DNA of 64,000 nucleotides, taken from positions 744,001-808,000 of the forward strand of contig JAPYXD010000680.1 in assembly GCA_030998225.1 (NCBI GenBank), read 5' to 3'. This document shows, piece after piece, positions 1-11,589 of the stretch. Under the pieces are notes generated by a model. It saw only the letters and a list, made by a program, of their open reading frames with translations. It ran no database searches and had not been told where the DNA came from. This DNA comes from Diplolepis rosae. Taxonomy: Eukaryota > Arthropoda > Insecta > Hymenoptera > Diplolepididae. Positions within the stretch are counted from its first letter, which is position 1, and every line of letters begins with the position of its first letter. The position numbers and the translations under genes were made by a program.

Positions 1-1054
1 TTTTGTCATAAAGAATTTTCTTTTGTATTTTAAAAAGATGGCTTAATAAACCATCATAACCGTTTGTTCGTATGTCTTTTCATTATCCGACAGTACATTA
101 TCAAATTCCGCTTCATTTTCGGCTAAAAAGAGGAGAACCTCCCCTTAAAGCGATGAACCTTTGAATGAAGGTAAGTGTTTACGTAGTTGTGACGTAGCAA
201 TATGGTGGTCTAGTCTGATACATAGAACACTTTTTTTGTGGGACTATAATTGGATTGAATTGAGTGTCGTGATGAGAATGTATTCTTTAAAGTCGAAGTA
301 ACTTTGAGAAAATTTAATTCATATTTACAATATCATAAAATTGAATTGAGCTTTAGTGTCAATTTACAAGAAATAATCTTGGATTTATACGAAGAACATA
401 AGACGGGCCGATTTCTTTTATACTAAGTACAATACAACAATTTTTGTTGATTCGGGCTCCTATAAAATTTATGCTTTTGTCCAACTAAAGCATTAAACTT
501 GCTCCTGCTTGAAAAGAGAGTCGATTTTCGTAGAATAATTATTTAGCTCTAAAATCGAATTATGAGATTCAAAGCAGAACATTTTGTGAGTGCATGATAC
601 ATTTTGCAAAAAGAGTTTTTCGCTTTCTCTCTGATTTAGCTTCAGCACGTGTAAACATGTGTCCATACACCTGAGCAGGTAGATAACACTGCAGTGTAGT
701 GTATTATCCAAATTGCATTATCATCCTATGTTTACGCGGTTATATCGTCAGCTGGTCTATTTGCCGCGGAGCGCTTTGCCGTACATAACAGGTCAAATAC
801 CTTAATTGCTTTGTCCACGCAATTACGAAATTGCTTACAATTTACAATCAGCCGTTACTCGGTGTTGATCAGTTTTATGATTCGTCGCGCAGTTTGTCTT
901 TTTCGCTTTGTTCATACTGCACATAAATCGCCAACCAGGCGCCAGAATAAATACTTGCATATTGATGAAGGGCTCAATGAATGTTTTCAATCAGTATCAC
1001 TCGCTCCAGAACTTCCCTGAAGACTTTCCTTTTTACAAGAAAATATACAATAAT
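1..1054. other. AT-rich DNA, no gene recognised
   Basis: No reading frame here resembles a known protein and none has convincing splice sites. Positions 262-405 are a decayed piece of the dispersed hairpin-ended repeat described at 12287, sharing the GATGAGAATGT box and the following AT-rich segment. A short stretch near 180-205 (acgtagttgtgacgta) recurs near 27168-27185. Confidence 0.5.
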
Positions 1055-1570
1055 TTCTTCTTTTTCTTTTTCATTCATTTACTTTAAAAACTGTTCTTTT
1101 CGTTTCATTAGTTACATTTCTTTAAAGGTACAGAATGTTATTTTTCTTAACCTGACATTTTTAACTGAATATTTATGTTATGTTGAAAGTTTAATGAATA
1201 ACTGTCTATCTGTAAAAACAAAATTTTTAAAAGACGGAGAAACTTTCTTTTATTTAATTTAATTTTCAACTTTTCGTTTCTGTCTTTACCTTTTCCTGAT
1301 AAAGAACAAGACTCTATGAAAATTAAGCAATGTCGAAAAACATAAATAAACACAGAGAAAAGTAGTTACAATTTTTTTATGCCGATAAATTTAATGCTTG
1401 AGAAAACAATAATTATCATAATTTTTTCAGACTTCAAAAATTCAATTATCCTTATTGCTGACAAAAATAAAATGTCACATTGGAATCAGATCGCAATGGA
1501 GGGAAACTTAGTCAGACTGGTGATTTTAGTAAAATAAACAAAATTTGAAGTGTCAAAGATAATTTTCTAT
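1055..1570 (+). repeat. Roughly 500-bp dispersed repeat, copy 1
   Basis: This segment is alignable by eye, in the same orientation, with 8905-9470. Shared landmarks in order are cattagttacatttcttta, aaaatttttaaaagacg, aattatcataattttttcag and gattttagtaaaataaac. The box ending in ttttttcag looks like a splice acceptor, but no continuing open frame follows it in either copy. Function and class are unknown. Confidence 0.55.
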
Positions 1571-3229
1571 GACGCCGTACTTATTCGAAAATTTCTACTA
1601 ACGTTAGAAGCTGTAAAAATTATAAAGAAAGAAAAGATGAAATTGTGTAAGATTATAAATTATTACATTACTGGATTACTTTTTTGGTACTCAATTTAGT
1701 TGTTTGAAAATACATCTCATAGAAAAAATTATAAATTAATATTTTTTTTTTCCTCTTCAGCATTCTTTAGGAACTGGAATCAGGCGAAATTGAGTTTTAT
1801 GCAATTATAGCCAAGTAGGTATAAACCTTACAAGATAATTACGTGTTTTTCCGAGTTGAAGGGTTACTATTTGTAACGCACCATAAAATTCTCAGCATTT
1901 AAAAAAAGAAAAAGGAAGCTTTACGGGCTTCGTTAAACCGATGTAGCGTATACACTATAAGTTCCATTAGCCCATATTTTTAGTATCGCCGTAAAAATCT
2001 TCACGCCAGTGTTATAGAATAATGAGCAAATTAATCTTGCTATGACTTGAAAAAAAGATCTTAAGGAAAATCGTCTACTTCTCGTTATAATATAAAAATA
2101 TCGTCAATGCATCATCCCTCTAATTCTTTCTGATACGCGGAAACGCATTCTCTTTTCCAGCAGGTAGTAAAAAACGGATAGTAAAACTTTCACACTTTAA
2201 TTATTTCTCTGAGTGACGCTTAATGGATTTAGCGTACATCTGCACCATAGGCGAGAATTCTATGCCCTTTTTATGCGTCTAAGCTTTAATGTTTTTCGGC
2301 TTGAAAGAAACCACGTTTTTAGCTTTGTCCAATGTAATTGTTACTTTTAGTACAACAGCTATTATTAACGGCGGCTGCCTTTGCAAATTTCAGTTATATT
2401 GAAACAATATTGAAGCTAAGTGTGCTGCGACAATTCCTCATCACCTTACTACGTAATACAGCAAAGTAGCAAAGAAATAAGTTTTCTTTTTTTTCACTCT
2501 ACACAGAAATTTTCAAGAATCTAGATTTTGTAGGTAATTGCATATCGTTAACTTTGGATAGTTTAAAATGATCTTTAAGAGAATTATTTACGTCGTAAGA
2601 GACATTGAAGAATTCTCTATTCATTGGGACGTTAAAGAAATTCTAGCTGTTTTCCAACAGATGGCGTTACCAGAACTGCATGCGTGTAGTTTGAGGAAGT
2701 ACTGTCGGAACGTAGCTCATCAAATGAGTACTTTTTCTCATTTACTTCACGTAGTATCTAAATTGGTCAACGTCGCATAAGAAAGCGACTTTACATGTGT
2801 GTATAGTAGATGACTTCTTACGATACGTAAATGGGGTGCGCTTTCACTAATTCTGCGACGTTGCCACATCTATTAAATCGCCGTCGGTTACTGGAAAAAA
2901 ATTATATTTTTGCTTACTTAATTGGATTTTTCAACGCTTACACGTATCCAATTAAGATGTTTTAACTTCCAAATGATGCTTATATTATCAATCAATGCAC
3001 CAGTCATTTTTATTAAAATCTGAACGATAGTTATGGCAGGATTTGTAAATGAACTCGGTTTCCCATAAGGTTAGGTCTTAATCGTCTCAAAATTCAATTA
3101 CTAATTACTCCCCTCCAGTGTACCCTAGGCCCTCAAAAATTTAACTGAGTCATTTCTGGCTTAATGTTCACCAGTGATTTCAGTGTTATCAATATCTGAA
3201 CAGTTTTTCTATTTACGACAGTACTACCT
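1571..3229. other. No gene recognised
   Basis: AT-rich sequence with one frame of 70 codons (2568-2780, plus) that I cannot relate to any family. No terminal repeats or paired motifs were seen. Confidence 0.4.
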
Positions 3230-3289
3230 TAAGATGGTAACACGTCTATGAAGGAGTAGGTATAGAAAAAAAAATTATTTTGTGTACAT

Positions 3290-4022
3290 TTTTTAAAATT
3301 TCTCAACATAATCTCCTTTTAACTCTATAGACTTTCCCAAGCGTTTCTCCAACTTTTTTAAGCCATCCAACAAGTAGGATTTCAGAAAATCCTAAAAATA
3401 GGCATCTGCTTGGGCGATTACCTCGTTCGACGTGAACCGTTGTCCAACGGGTTATTTTTTCAAGTTTGGATCCGGTGAATAAAGTGGTTGTTGTAATAAT
3501 TCGAATTTTATTTCCATAATTTTCGCCATTGAAAATGCGTAGGTATGCCTTTTTCGAATACCGTTCGCCTGCAAAAACCCACTGCTTTGACTGTTTCTTT
3601 GTCTCTGGAGTGTAGTGGTGTATTCATGTTTCGTCCACAGTTATGTATCGACGCAGAAACGCAGCACCCATCTTGCCGAGATTTTTTTCACACTCAATTA
3701 TTCGTACAAAATTACAACACTGTACCTTGCGATATGCTTGTGGCCTCCACTATTTCGCGCACTTTGATTCGTCGACCACTCAAAACCACATCGTGGATTT
3801 TGTCAATCATTTCGGGAGTATTCACTTCTACTGGACGTCCCGAACGACGTTCATCTTTTGTGGATATATAGCCACGTTTAAACTCATTTACTCAATTGTA
3901 AACAGTCGCAAACACAGGAGCAGATGTGCCATGAACTTTATCCAACTCAGCTTTCATGTCTTTCGGTGTTAAGCCTTTTAAATACAAGTGTTCAATCACC
4001 GCTCGAAAATCACTTTTTTCCA
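3290..4022 (-). pseudogene. Mariner transposase remnant with internal deletion
   Basis: Read on the minus strand, 4022 down to about 3600 gives a mariner N-terminus starting MEKSDFRAVIEHLYLKG, with the N-terminal helix-turn-helix region, a segment typical of the RSGRP linker and stops. It continues directly into sequence resembling the first-Asp region (DET.IHHYTPET). The stretch 3540-3290 gives the typical C-terminal end LEKRLGKSIELKGDYVE. The middle with the second and third catalytic Asp is missing, and frameshifts and stops are present. The C-terminal part is closely similar to 54160-54400, so the two come from related elements. Antisense frames on the plus strand (3545-3972) are shadows of this remnant. 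Confidence 0.8.
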
Positions 4023-4119
4023 TTTTTCTAAATACACAAAAGTTTTTTCCTTCAATCAAAAATAAAAATGAAACCATGTGATGGATATACCTGAGACTTT
4101 GACAGTTGTCTAGTGAGTA

Positions 4120-5286
4120 ATGATGCTTACTAAAAGTCATTTCGTTTTTTTTCATGATTTTCAAAGCAAGTTTATTAATACAAATAACAAACATTAATCA
4201 ATTATATATTGACCATTTTTTTCGATGACCTTTTGTCAACTTTCAGTCGGCTTCATAATTCCACTTTCGTAGAAAGTTTGGTTCTTAGAAGCAAAAAACT
4301 GAATCAACTCATTTTTGACGGACTCATTTGAATCGAATGTTTTTCCATTCAAATGGTTTTGAAGTGAACGGAATAAATGATAATCGGATCGTGCAAGTTC
4401 AGGACAAAACGGTAGATGAAGCATCACTTCCCAGCCTAACTCCAATAACTTTTTGCGAGTGACCAAAGATGTATGTGGTCTGGCGTTATCTTGATGCAAG
4501 ATGACGGCTTTACCAGTTGCCAGTTCTGGCCGCTTTTCCTTGATTTCTTTGTCCAATTTCATTAGTTGGCGACATTAGATATTCGAATTGATAGTTTGGT
4601 TCCTTGGGAGCAGCTCAAAATAAACAATATCTTTGAAATCCCACCAAACACTCAGCATAACCTTCTTTTGATGTCGATTGTGCAGGCTCATCTCGCTTGC
4701 TCCATGATCTTTTTCGCACGACGTTATCGTAAAAAACTCACTTTTCATCGCCCGTTATAATTCGCTTTAAAAATCGATCAGTTCCGTTACGTTTCAGCAG
4801 TGAATCGCAAATGGAAATTCGTTTGGTGAGTTGAATCTTGTTCAATTTGTAAGGAACCCAAATATCGAGCTTATTAACGTAACCAAGTTGTTTCAAATGT
4901 CTTTCAACGCATGTATGTGATATTTTAAGCTTCTCTGCGATCTCTCGTGTCTTACCATGCCGATTATTTTCTATCATTGCTTTTATTTTTTCGTCGTCAA
5001 CTTCAGTTGGGCGTCCAGAGCGTGGCGCATCCTTGAGGATGCAATATCCGGAACGAAAACGAGCAAACCGATTCTGGCACTGGCTTTCTGTTAACGATTT
5101 TTCACTATAAACATCATACAACAATAAATAAACAACAAATCTTGAAAAATTTTTTTACTGAATAATTTATGAAACGTTAGCTGTCAAATACCATATACGA
5201 TCTGAAGTTTGCAATGGAGAAGAACGACTTCGAAGGACTAAAGTCATCTAGCGGAAAAAAGTGAAATGACTTTGTTGCCAACCCAA
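4120..5286 (-). mobile_element. Decayed mariner, family with TTGGCAACAAAGTCATTTCG ends
   Basis: A nearly full-length but dead mariner. The transposase N-terminal half is at 5124-4738: helix-turn-helix region, SGRPTEVDDEKIK linker and the first Asp in IITGDEK. The C-terminal half is at 4562-4236 in another frame: second Asp in HQDNARPHTS, then SDYHLF for the third Asp region. A frameshift near 4560-4740 separates the halves, and CPELARSDY replaces the usual SPDLAPSDY. The right terminal repeat ends at 5286 and is followed by TA; the left end near 4120 is diverged. The second copy of this family is 24874-27005. Confidence 0.88.
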
Positions 5287-5768
5287 TACGAGCGCCATAT
5301 CTTGAATTTTCTGAGGACTTATTGAACAACCCTCGTACTATAAGCAAGCTTGAAATTCAGTGTATGGCATTCCGCAGAACTGTAAACAATTTTGTTTTCA
5401 TAATGTTAAACATTTCGAATTTGGTGCCAGAAAAAAAGTATTTGCGAGGAATTTTACTGCACTACTTTATTCAAAAAAATCTGCAGCTGAAGCACACAGA
5501 ATTCTTGTTGAAGCTTACGGCGGCCCTGCTCTGTCAGAAATAATATGCAGAGATTGGTTTAGACGCTTCAAAAATAATGATTTTGATGATGAAGATAAAG
5601 AATGCACTGTCGCACGGAAAAAGTTTAAAAACGAAGAATTGGAAGCATTACTTCATTAAGAATCATGTAAGACGCTAGCTAAACTTGCAGAATTATTATT
5701 AGTTGATCACACAGTAGTTCCGAAACGTTTGAAAGCATTAGGAATGATTCAAAAGCAAAGAAATTGGG

Positions 5769-6443
5769 CAGGCCCTCTTAACTCAATGGTAGAAATATGA
5801 AGAAGCACAGCGCCAACAGTTGGCCGCAACTTGAACTAAAAGTATCAATGTGTGGCGTATGTATGTTATATATACATTGTATATATGTGAAAAGTTTTAA
5901 AATTGACCATAATGATCAGTAAAATGGATAAACTAAGTGAAAAACACGTATAAAATACAGAAAGTTTAAGCAATAAATTTTTTGATATTTTTATACATTT
6001 TTTCACTTAGTATATCCATTTTACTCATCATTATATTCAGTTTTTTGAATTATAAGACAATGTAAGTACATTCCCATCTTTTTTAGGCAACAACACTGAA
6101 GGCACTATTTTTTTCTTGAACACATTTCGCGGACCACATGAATAATCCTGCTCGCGAAAATGCAAATAGCACACTCGATACCCGCTCTTGTAAATTTCTT
6201 TGTAGGTTAGATTCTTCACAAGTGGGTTTAACACTGCCTCTAACCACAACGTTTGTTGACGTTTGTGCAACGCAGTGCAACGAGGACCAAACAAGGATAT
6301 GCGAGGATAGACGCAGACTTAGGCGAGCGGGGTGGGGTGCAGCGGGGCCGACACGTAGCGCCAACAGTTGGCCGCAACTTGTAATACGCCTGAAATAATA
6401 ATCATAATTCTTCATATTCCTCCATTAGAGTTAACAGGGCCTG
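5769..6443. mobile_element. 675-bp element, CAGGCCCT ends, 8-bp TSD, THAP fragment inside
   Basis: The ends are inverted repeats: CAGGCCCTCTTAACTC on the left and, read inward from the right, CAGGCCCTGTTAACTC. The 8-bp target duplication AAATTGGG lies at 5761-5768 and 6444-6451. It sits inside a mariner coding region, which reads on across the site when the element is removed. It carries a THAP-like fragment on its minus strand and a 25-bp exact direct repeat at 5809-5833 and 6357-6381 containing the palindrome GCCAACAGTTGGC. THAP DNA-binding domains and 8-bp duplications are both typical of P elements; the CAG start also fits hAT. A deleted P-type element is my preferred reading. Confidence 0.75.
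6037..6318 (-). pseudogene. THAP-domain-like fragment
   Basis: The minus-strand frame contains C....LHKRQQTLWLEAV, then a YRVCYLHF block and ends VPSVLLP. This matches the order of the C2CH THAP zinc finger: an N-terminal Cys, a conserved Trp, Cys-x-x-His, and the terminal AVP-type motif (here VPS). The second N-terminal Cys is not clear and there is no ATG start; the frame opens after a stop near 6319. It lies wholly inside the 675-bp element at 5769-6443, so it is best read as the DNA-binding piece left by that transposon. Confidence rests on motif order alone. Confidence 0.6.
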
Positions 6444-6806
6444 AAATTGGGTGCCGTACGAGTTGAAGCTGAGAGACGTCGAACGGCATCTTTCCACGTG
6501 TGAACAGCTGCTTCAACGGCAAAAAATGAAAGGTTTTTTGCATCTTATCGTGACTGGCGATGAAAAGTGAATACACTACAATAACCTAAGTGTAGAAAAT
6601 CGTGGGGTAAGCCCGACCATGCATTAACATATCCGACAAAGCCGAATATCCATGGTTCCAAGCTTTTGCTCTGCATTTGGTGGGATCAGCTGAGTTTAGT
6701 TTATTATGAGCTGTTGAAACCGAACGAAACCATCACTGGAGAACGGTATTGAACGCAATTGATGCGTTTGAGCAGAGCACTGCCCGAAAAACGGCCACAA
6801 TACGAG

Positions 6807-6966
6807 CAGGGGGTTCCAACTCTCATAAGACTCCGTGTAACATGAAATTTTAGTGGGAGCAAAATACCGAAAGGAATACGTTGAAAAGAGAGGGGCGTGC
6901 TGGAGAGGTTGAGAGAAGCTGGGAGAAGAAACTCTAGCATGATTTCGCCGGAGTTAGAACCCCCTG
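6807..6966. mobile_element. 160-bp hAT-type MITE
   Basis: The inverted termini are CAGGGGTTCCAACTC and, from the right, CAGGGGTTCTAACTC. An exact 8-bp target duplication AATACGAG is at 6799-6806 and 6967-6974. The CAGGGGT start with 8-bp duplication is the usual hAT signature. It has no coding capacity. It interrupts the mariner between its RPQYEQ block and the second-Asp region. Confidence 0.85.
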
Positions 6967-6992
6967 AATACGAGCAGAGACACGACAAAGTG

Positions 6993-7715
6993 CACAGTGC
7001 GGTCACTACTATGTATTTTAGGAGGGTACTTAAAGAAGTGAAAATGAGCATCAGCGCTGCCAAGTTTTGATAGCAAGAACTAATATCAATGCAAACGAAA
7101 CCCCCCCCCCCCCCCCAACCCGATGTGTTCTAAAGAGCGAAAAATTTTGAAATATATTGTATGAAATCCATTTAATAAATTTAAATGATTTAAAGTTGAA
7201 AATAATTTGTAAAAGAATAAAAATACAACAAGAATTTTTAAATATGAATCACAATGAACAGTTAAATACTGTACTAAAATATGTACTGTAAAATAGTTGA
7301 TGTAATTTTACTCAACTCTGTCGATTAAACTTGGGACTTAAGAACATTTGAACATTTATTAAATCCTAGTCAGGTAAAATGAATTTGATAAATACCTAAT
7401 TCACCCAAAGTGAATATCAATAAGCGTTACATAGGAAATAGTAAGGAGTTGGGTAAAACGTTGTCGACGACAGGGCATCACAATGCGTCAGTGGGTTAAC
7501 CTGAAATGTATAAATATATCACCGACGCTTGAGGTCCTTTGAACGGTAGTTGAGTAAAATGAGCATCAGCTGTATTATTTCAACTGGTAATGATATGGTT
7601 GCTATGGTTATAACAGTTTAAAAATAACATCAGTAGCGACAATAGCGCCACCACTTGTTGATAGCAAACATTATAATTCGTTCCCCTTTTCTCCTATATG
7701 AGTGGACCCACTGTG
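6993..7715. mobile_element. 723-bp MITE with CACAGTGCGG ends, long copy
   Basis: The termini are imperfect inverted repeats, CACAGTGCGGTCACTAC on the left and CACAGTGGGTCCACTC read from the right. The target duplication ACAAAGTG (8 bp) is at 6985-6992 and 7716-7723. A shorter member is at 30206-30514; both share the left 120 bp and the right 175 bp, and this copy has about 410 bp more in the middle plus a 15-base C run near 7100-7115. Superfamily is uncertain (hAT-like by duplication length). Confidence 0.75.
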
Positions 7716-7761
7716 ACAAAGTGATTATGCAGCATGACAACGCTCGGCCACGTGTTGCGAA

Positions 7762-7922
7762 CAGTGATCCCAGAACGTGGGACTGGCGGCCCCCACCATA
7801 GACCCCACCAGCTCATGGCTACTTCCTCGCTCAACTGCCATAGGTTGGTTGAATGAGGAAGACACAATGAGCTCGAGGCATCTATAATGGGGGCCGCCAG
7901 CTACCACGTTCTGGGATCAGTG
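7762..7922. mobile_element. 161-bp palindromic hAT-type MITE
   Basis: The termini CAGTGATCCCAGAACGTGG and, from the right, CACTGATCCCAGAACGTGG are inverted, and the similarity runs through most of the element (GGCGGCCCCCA inside both arms). The 8-bp duplication GTTGCGAA is at 7754-7761 and 7923-7930. Removing it rejoins the mariner reading just downstream of its second-Asp motif. Confidence 0.82.
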
Positions 7923-8230
7923 GTTGCGAAACCGGTGGAAACCTACTTGGAAACGATTAAATGGGAAGTCCTACCCCACCCGCCGTATTCACAAAACATT
8001 GCCCCTCCCGATTATCACTTGTTCTGATCGATGACACGTGGTCTGACTGAACAGCACTTCCTTTCTTATAAAGATTCCAAATAATGGGTTGACTCTTGGA
8101 TAGCCTGAAAAGACGTATCGTTTTTCCGACGTAGAATTCATATGCTGCTAGAAAGATGGGAAAAAAATAGTGGCTAGCGATGGACAATACTTTCACTTGC
8201 GTTTCTTTATAAATTTTTCAAAATAAAGCA

Positions 8231-8904
8231 TCAATTTTCACGAAAAAAAAACGAGAACTAATTCAACGTCCCAATATGTTACCCTGTTATGTAACTTATG
8301 TGCACGATCTGTAAACTTCCAGACCAGAAAATGTATTTTCGCGCTTTCCCAGTATCCGAACTTGAGGCGCAATTTCGTGTTCTGTTGGAGAAATAGAAAA
8401 TAGAGAGATAATATTGTAAGACCTTCACGGAATTGTAAATAGATTTCTGATTTAATGTAGAACACTAAATAGCTTATTAATAATGTTTTTTATGGATGTG
8501 ATGTCTATCCGATTTATAGTTTACCGACATTTTTTGTGTGTAAACTTGTTTAGATTCAAAATAAGATGTTAATTTTAAAATCGTGAAATTCGATCAAAGA
8601 TGAATGTTTGTCGCGTCACCACTTACGAGTAACGTGTTGAGACTACTGTCACTTTTCTAAAAATTTGTAACGTTCTAACGCTGCTCAAACAAAATGAAGC
8701 ATTGAACTTTTTTTTGCTCTGAGTGGTTGGAGCGCAAGTTAGATTTTCACTAGGAAAACAATTTACTATTTCGAATGAATAATAGTACTTCCATATTTAA
8801 AAGATATATATTGCTATTAGAGAAATATTTTAACTTTAATAAGGAAAAAATAATCAATCTGCATTTGCATGAAGAAAATATGTTTTCCAAGAAATTATCA
8901 TTTC
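8231..8904. other. No gene recognised
   Basis: AT-rich flank of the interrupted mariner. The open frames at 8238-8465 and 8750-8969 are low-complexity and have no recognisable motif. Confidence 0.4.
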
Positions 8905-9470
8905 TTCTCATTTTTTTTTCATTTACTTTCAAAATTGTTTTTTTTGTTTCATTAGTTACATTTCTTTAAAGGTAGAGAATATTATTTTTCTTGGCCTGAC
9001 ATTTTTAACTCAACATTTATGTTATGTTAAAAATGTAATGAAAAGCAAAAGTAATTTGTTGTCATTTTTTTCTTTCTATAAAAATAAAATTTTTAAAAGA
9101 CGAAGTAAATTTATTTTATTTTATTTACAACTTCTGTTTACTCTCTTTCATTTTCAATGATAAAGAATAAGATTCTGTAAAAGAAATGTAGCAATATGGA
9201 AAGACATAATAATTAGTTGAGATTCTTACTTTTGATTACGCAGTTTTATCGCATAGTTGTATATTATTATGTTCACAAAATATATCGCTCAAAAATTAAA
9301 TGCACAGGAGAAAGATGAAAGTAATTATCATAATTTTTTCAGAATTCAAAACTTAAATTATCCTTACTGCTGAAAAACATAAAATGTGAGTGTGAAATTA
9401 TAGTGAAATAGAGGAAAACTTAGTCAGACTCTTGATTTTAGTAAAATAAACAAAATTGTATGTGTCATTT
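8905..9470 (+). repeat. Roughly 500-bp dispersed repeat, copy 2
   Basis: Direct-orientation partner of 1055-1570, with the same ordered landmarks, including aattatcataattttttcag. The two are diverged by scattered substitutions and small indels, which suggests an old duplication. No coding signal was identified. Confidence 0.55.
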
Positions 9471-9788
9471 CAAATGTTCATAATTTTATATACAATCGAT
9501 GTTCCTTTTTCCGTTACTGTTATTTAAAAATTCTAACCTGTTAGCATTACTGTAAAAAAAGTAATTTTTCCGGTAACGCGTTACTGTCAAACACAGTTAA
9601 AAATATTCGCGAGCAATTTTTGACTACTCCTGAATATTTATAATCACATGAAAAAATGTATTTATGATATGATTTTGCACTAGATACCTCATTTCGCATG
9701 AACTGAAAATCACAAACTAAAGAATGTCGGGAAGGTATGAATCATATAAGCATCACAACATGACCTTAGTTCTACTAGATTTTACTTA

Positions 9789-9943
9789 AACTGAGAAAAC
9801 AGTTTTGTCAAATCAACAAAAATATTTTGTTAGTATTTAGCTAACAAAATTCTTTTGTTGTGCCAACAAAACATTTTGCTATTTCAATCAAATTTTGTTA
9901 GGACAACAAAAAAAGTTTTGTTGGATAAATTTTTTTCTCAGTG
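9789..9943. mobile_element. Short MITE with (C)ACTGAGAAAA ends
   Basis: The left end is aactgagaaaacag and the right end is ttttttctcagtg, with TA on both sides (9787-9788 and 9944-9945). The interior is a series of small AACAAAA/TTTTGTT inverted units. Near-identical copies are at 11817-12011 and 37567-37763; a long relative is at 15471-16761. Confidence 0.75.
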
Positions 9944-9945
9944 TA

Positions 9946-10752
9946 AGTGTTAGTAAGAATTTCCTGAATGACTAGTAACGTGAACTAATAAATCGAACAA
10001 ATCTAAATTAATTTAAATTAATTAATTTTGAATTAATCTAAATTTAATTTAATTCCAATTCAAATATAGAGATAGATTACTTTGTACACATAATCTATTA
10101 GTTATTTTTTCCCAAAACCTTCGAATTTTTTCTATCGATAAAAACAACCGAATGCATCGACATCCTATTTCGTTTCCCATTAGGTAAACGTCTGAAGCAC
10201 GCGATTTATTTGCTTTATTTTTATATGGAATGTTCTTTGGCGTGGCCTCAAAGAGAGCAAAGCCTCCAGACTTCCCTCGCATGTGCGAGTATATAAGTAT
10301 ATAAGTACCTCACTCCTTGCACACGATTACGATCGACATACGCCGAACTAATATCCGAATTTTTGCAATTTCTTTTATAGATAGAATATTGAAATCCGCA
10401 GATACACAATTCAAATTGAATCTGCTTTGAAGAAATATAGTCGTGCTGAGGACTCTTGGCTCAAATTTTATTTTGAACCAGATCCTCGATTTTCTATTTC
10501 CATATTGAAATCAATAATTGGTTGTGGCAACTATCTTTTTATTTATTTACGCTAAAATTATTGCATACATGCAGTAGTTACAACATGCACCGCATATGCG
10601 CCTCATATGCGTGCTCAAATTGATGAATGGTTTGAATAATGCGTCGCATATTCTACATGTTCTGAAAATTTGTTTACATGGAAAAATGAACAAACACAGT
10701 TAACATTTATTTCTGCTATTAATTTTTTGCAAGGATATCACTAAAATGAATT
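9946..10752. other. No gene recognised; TATATAAG doublet near 10290
   Basis: Contains a long AATTTAA-rich tract near 10010-10060 and, at about 10289-10306, two consecutive TATATAAG boxes followed by sequence rich in CG. This could be a core promoter on the plus strand, but I find no reading frame that it would serve. Confidence 0.3.
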
Positions 10753-11589
10753 CCCGTGTAGAAATTGCCCAACTTGTATCCAAGTTCCGATCCGGGCCCG
10801 ATCGGATTTTCCACATGTGGCCGCAGACGGGCACATGGTGTGGCTCAGGTTGGAACCACATCGTATTATGATAGACAAGATTATTTTCAAATTTTGTGTT
10901 GTGGTCGTGATATTATAGTGACTATATTGATATTAAAATGCCAAAAACAAAAAGTACATGACGAGTTCAGAAGCACAGAATCATTGGTGAGATTTCTTAT
11001 ATCCGCATTATAGATCAAGCTAAGTTAATTCACTAGATTCATTACATAAATCCTCACATTGTAATGAACTAGATTATTACTTGAAATATTTTTTTATTAA
11101 CAGTAATTTGGAAAGAAAATTATAATTTTAAATGTATAACGTTATTATGTTTCATTATTTTTTATATCATATATTCAATTTTCCACAGTGAATTTTTTAG
11201 AAAGAAAATTATTAGAAATGTAATTTATTTTTAGATGCGTAAGAATCGAATAGTTCTACAGACTTTGAAGATGGGTTTGGAGATTATACTGTTTTTATAC
11301 TTTTAATTATACTGTCGCATCACTAATCTGAATTTATGAAATACATTTTTTTGAACCAACTATCTATTGTTATTAAACGAAAAGTCTTTAAATTTTACTA
11401 TTTGTAGCAATACACTATTAGAAGGGGCCATATCTGGACCAGATCGGGCCCCCATTTTACAGGCCCAGATCTGGTCCAGATCGGGTAGGGCGTTTCATTA
11501 CTGGTCTGGCGCTAGACAGATTACCCTATCGGGGACACATTTTTCCCGATCGGGGTCCGATCGGCGACCAACCAAAATTTCTGCACGGG
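10753..11589. mobile_element. 837-bp element with CCCGTG.AGAAATT ends
   Basis: The left end CCCGTGTAGAAATTG is mirrored by CCCGTGCAGAAATTTT read from the right; TT flanks both sides. Just inside each end are GC-rich stretches rich in GATCGGGCCC-type palindromes (10780-10805 and 11440-11570), while the middle is AT-rich and non-coding. Superfamily unknown. Confidence 0.55.

Larger units (their letters stand above)
5415..8230 (+). mobile_element. Mauritiana-like mariner remnant, interrupted four times
   Basis: Plus-strand transposase pieces appear in order: N-terminus with SAAEAHRILVEAYGG and CRDWFRRFKNNDFDDEDKE (about 5440-5610); KRLKALGMIQKQ.NW (5727-5768); the middle, with LLCIWWDQLSLVYYELLKPN and ending in RPQYEQ (6444-6806); the second-Asp motif QHDNARP (about 7730-7753); and the C-terminal ETIKWEVLPHPPYS with DYHLF (about 7940-8026). 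Stops and frameshifts show it is dead. The gaps are four separate insertions with 8-bp target duplications (5769-6443, 6807-6966, 6993-7715, 7762-7922). Removing them on paper rejoins the mariner reading. I did not resolve its terminal repeats, so the outer limits are approximate. Confidence 0.85.

Noticed and set aside
3545..3972. Two overlapping plus-strand frames of about 108 codons
   Set aside because: They are antisense to the mariner transposase remnant on the minus strand and have no independent motif.
6138..6415. Plus- and minus-strand frames of 86 and 110 codons next to the THAP fragment
   Set aside because: They read the same DNA in other frames; only the frame with the ordered Cys, Trp, Cys-x-x-His and VPS motifs makes sense.
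10285..10330. TATATAAG doublet considered as a strong promoter
   Set aside because: No downstream coding frame or exon could be linked to it on either strand; retained only as a note.
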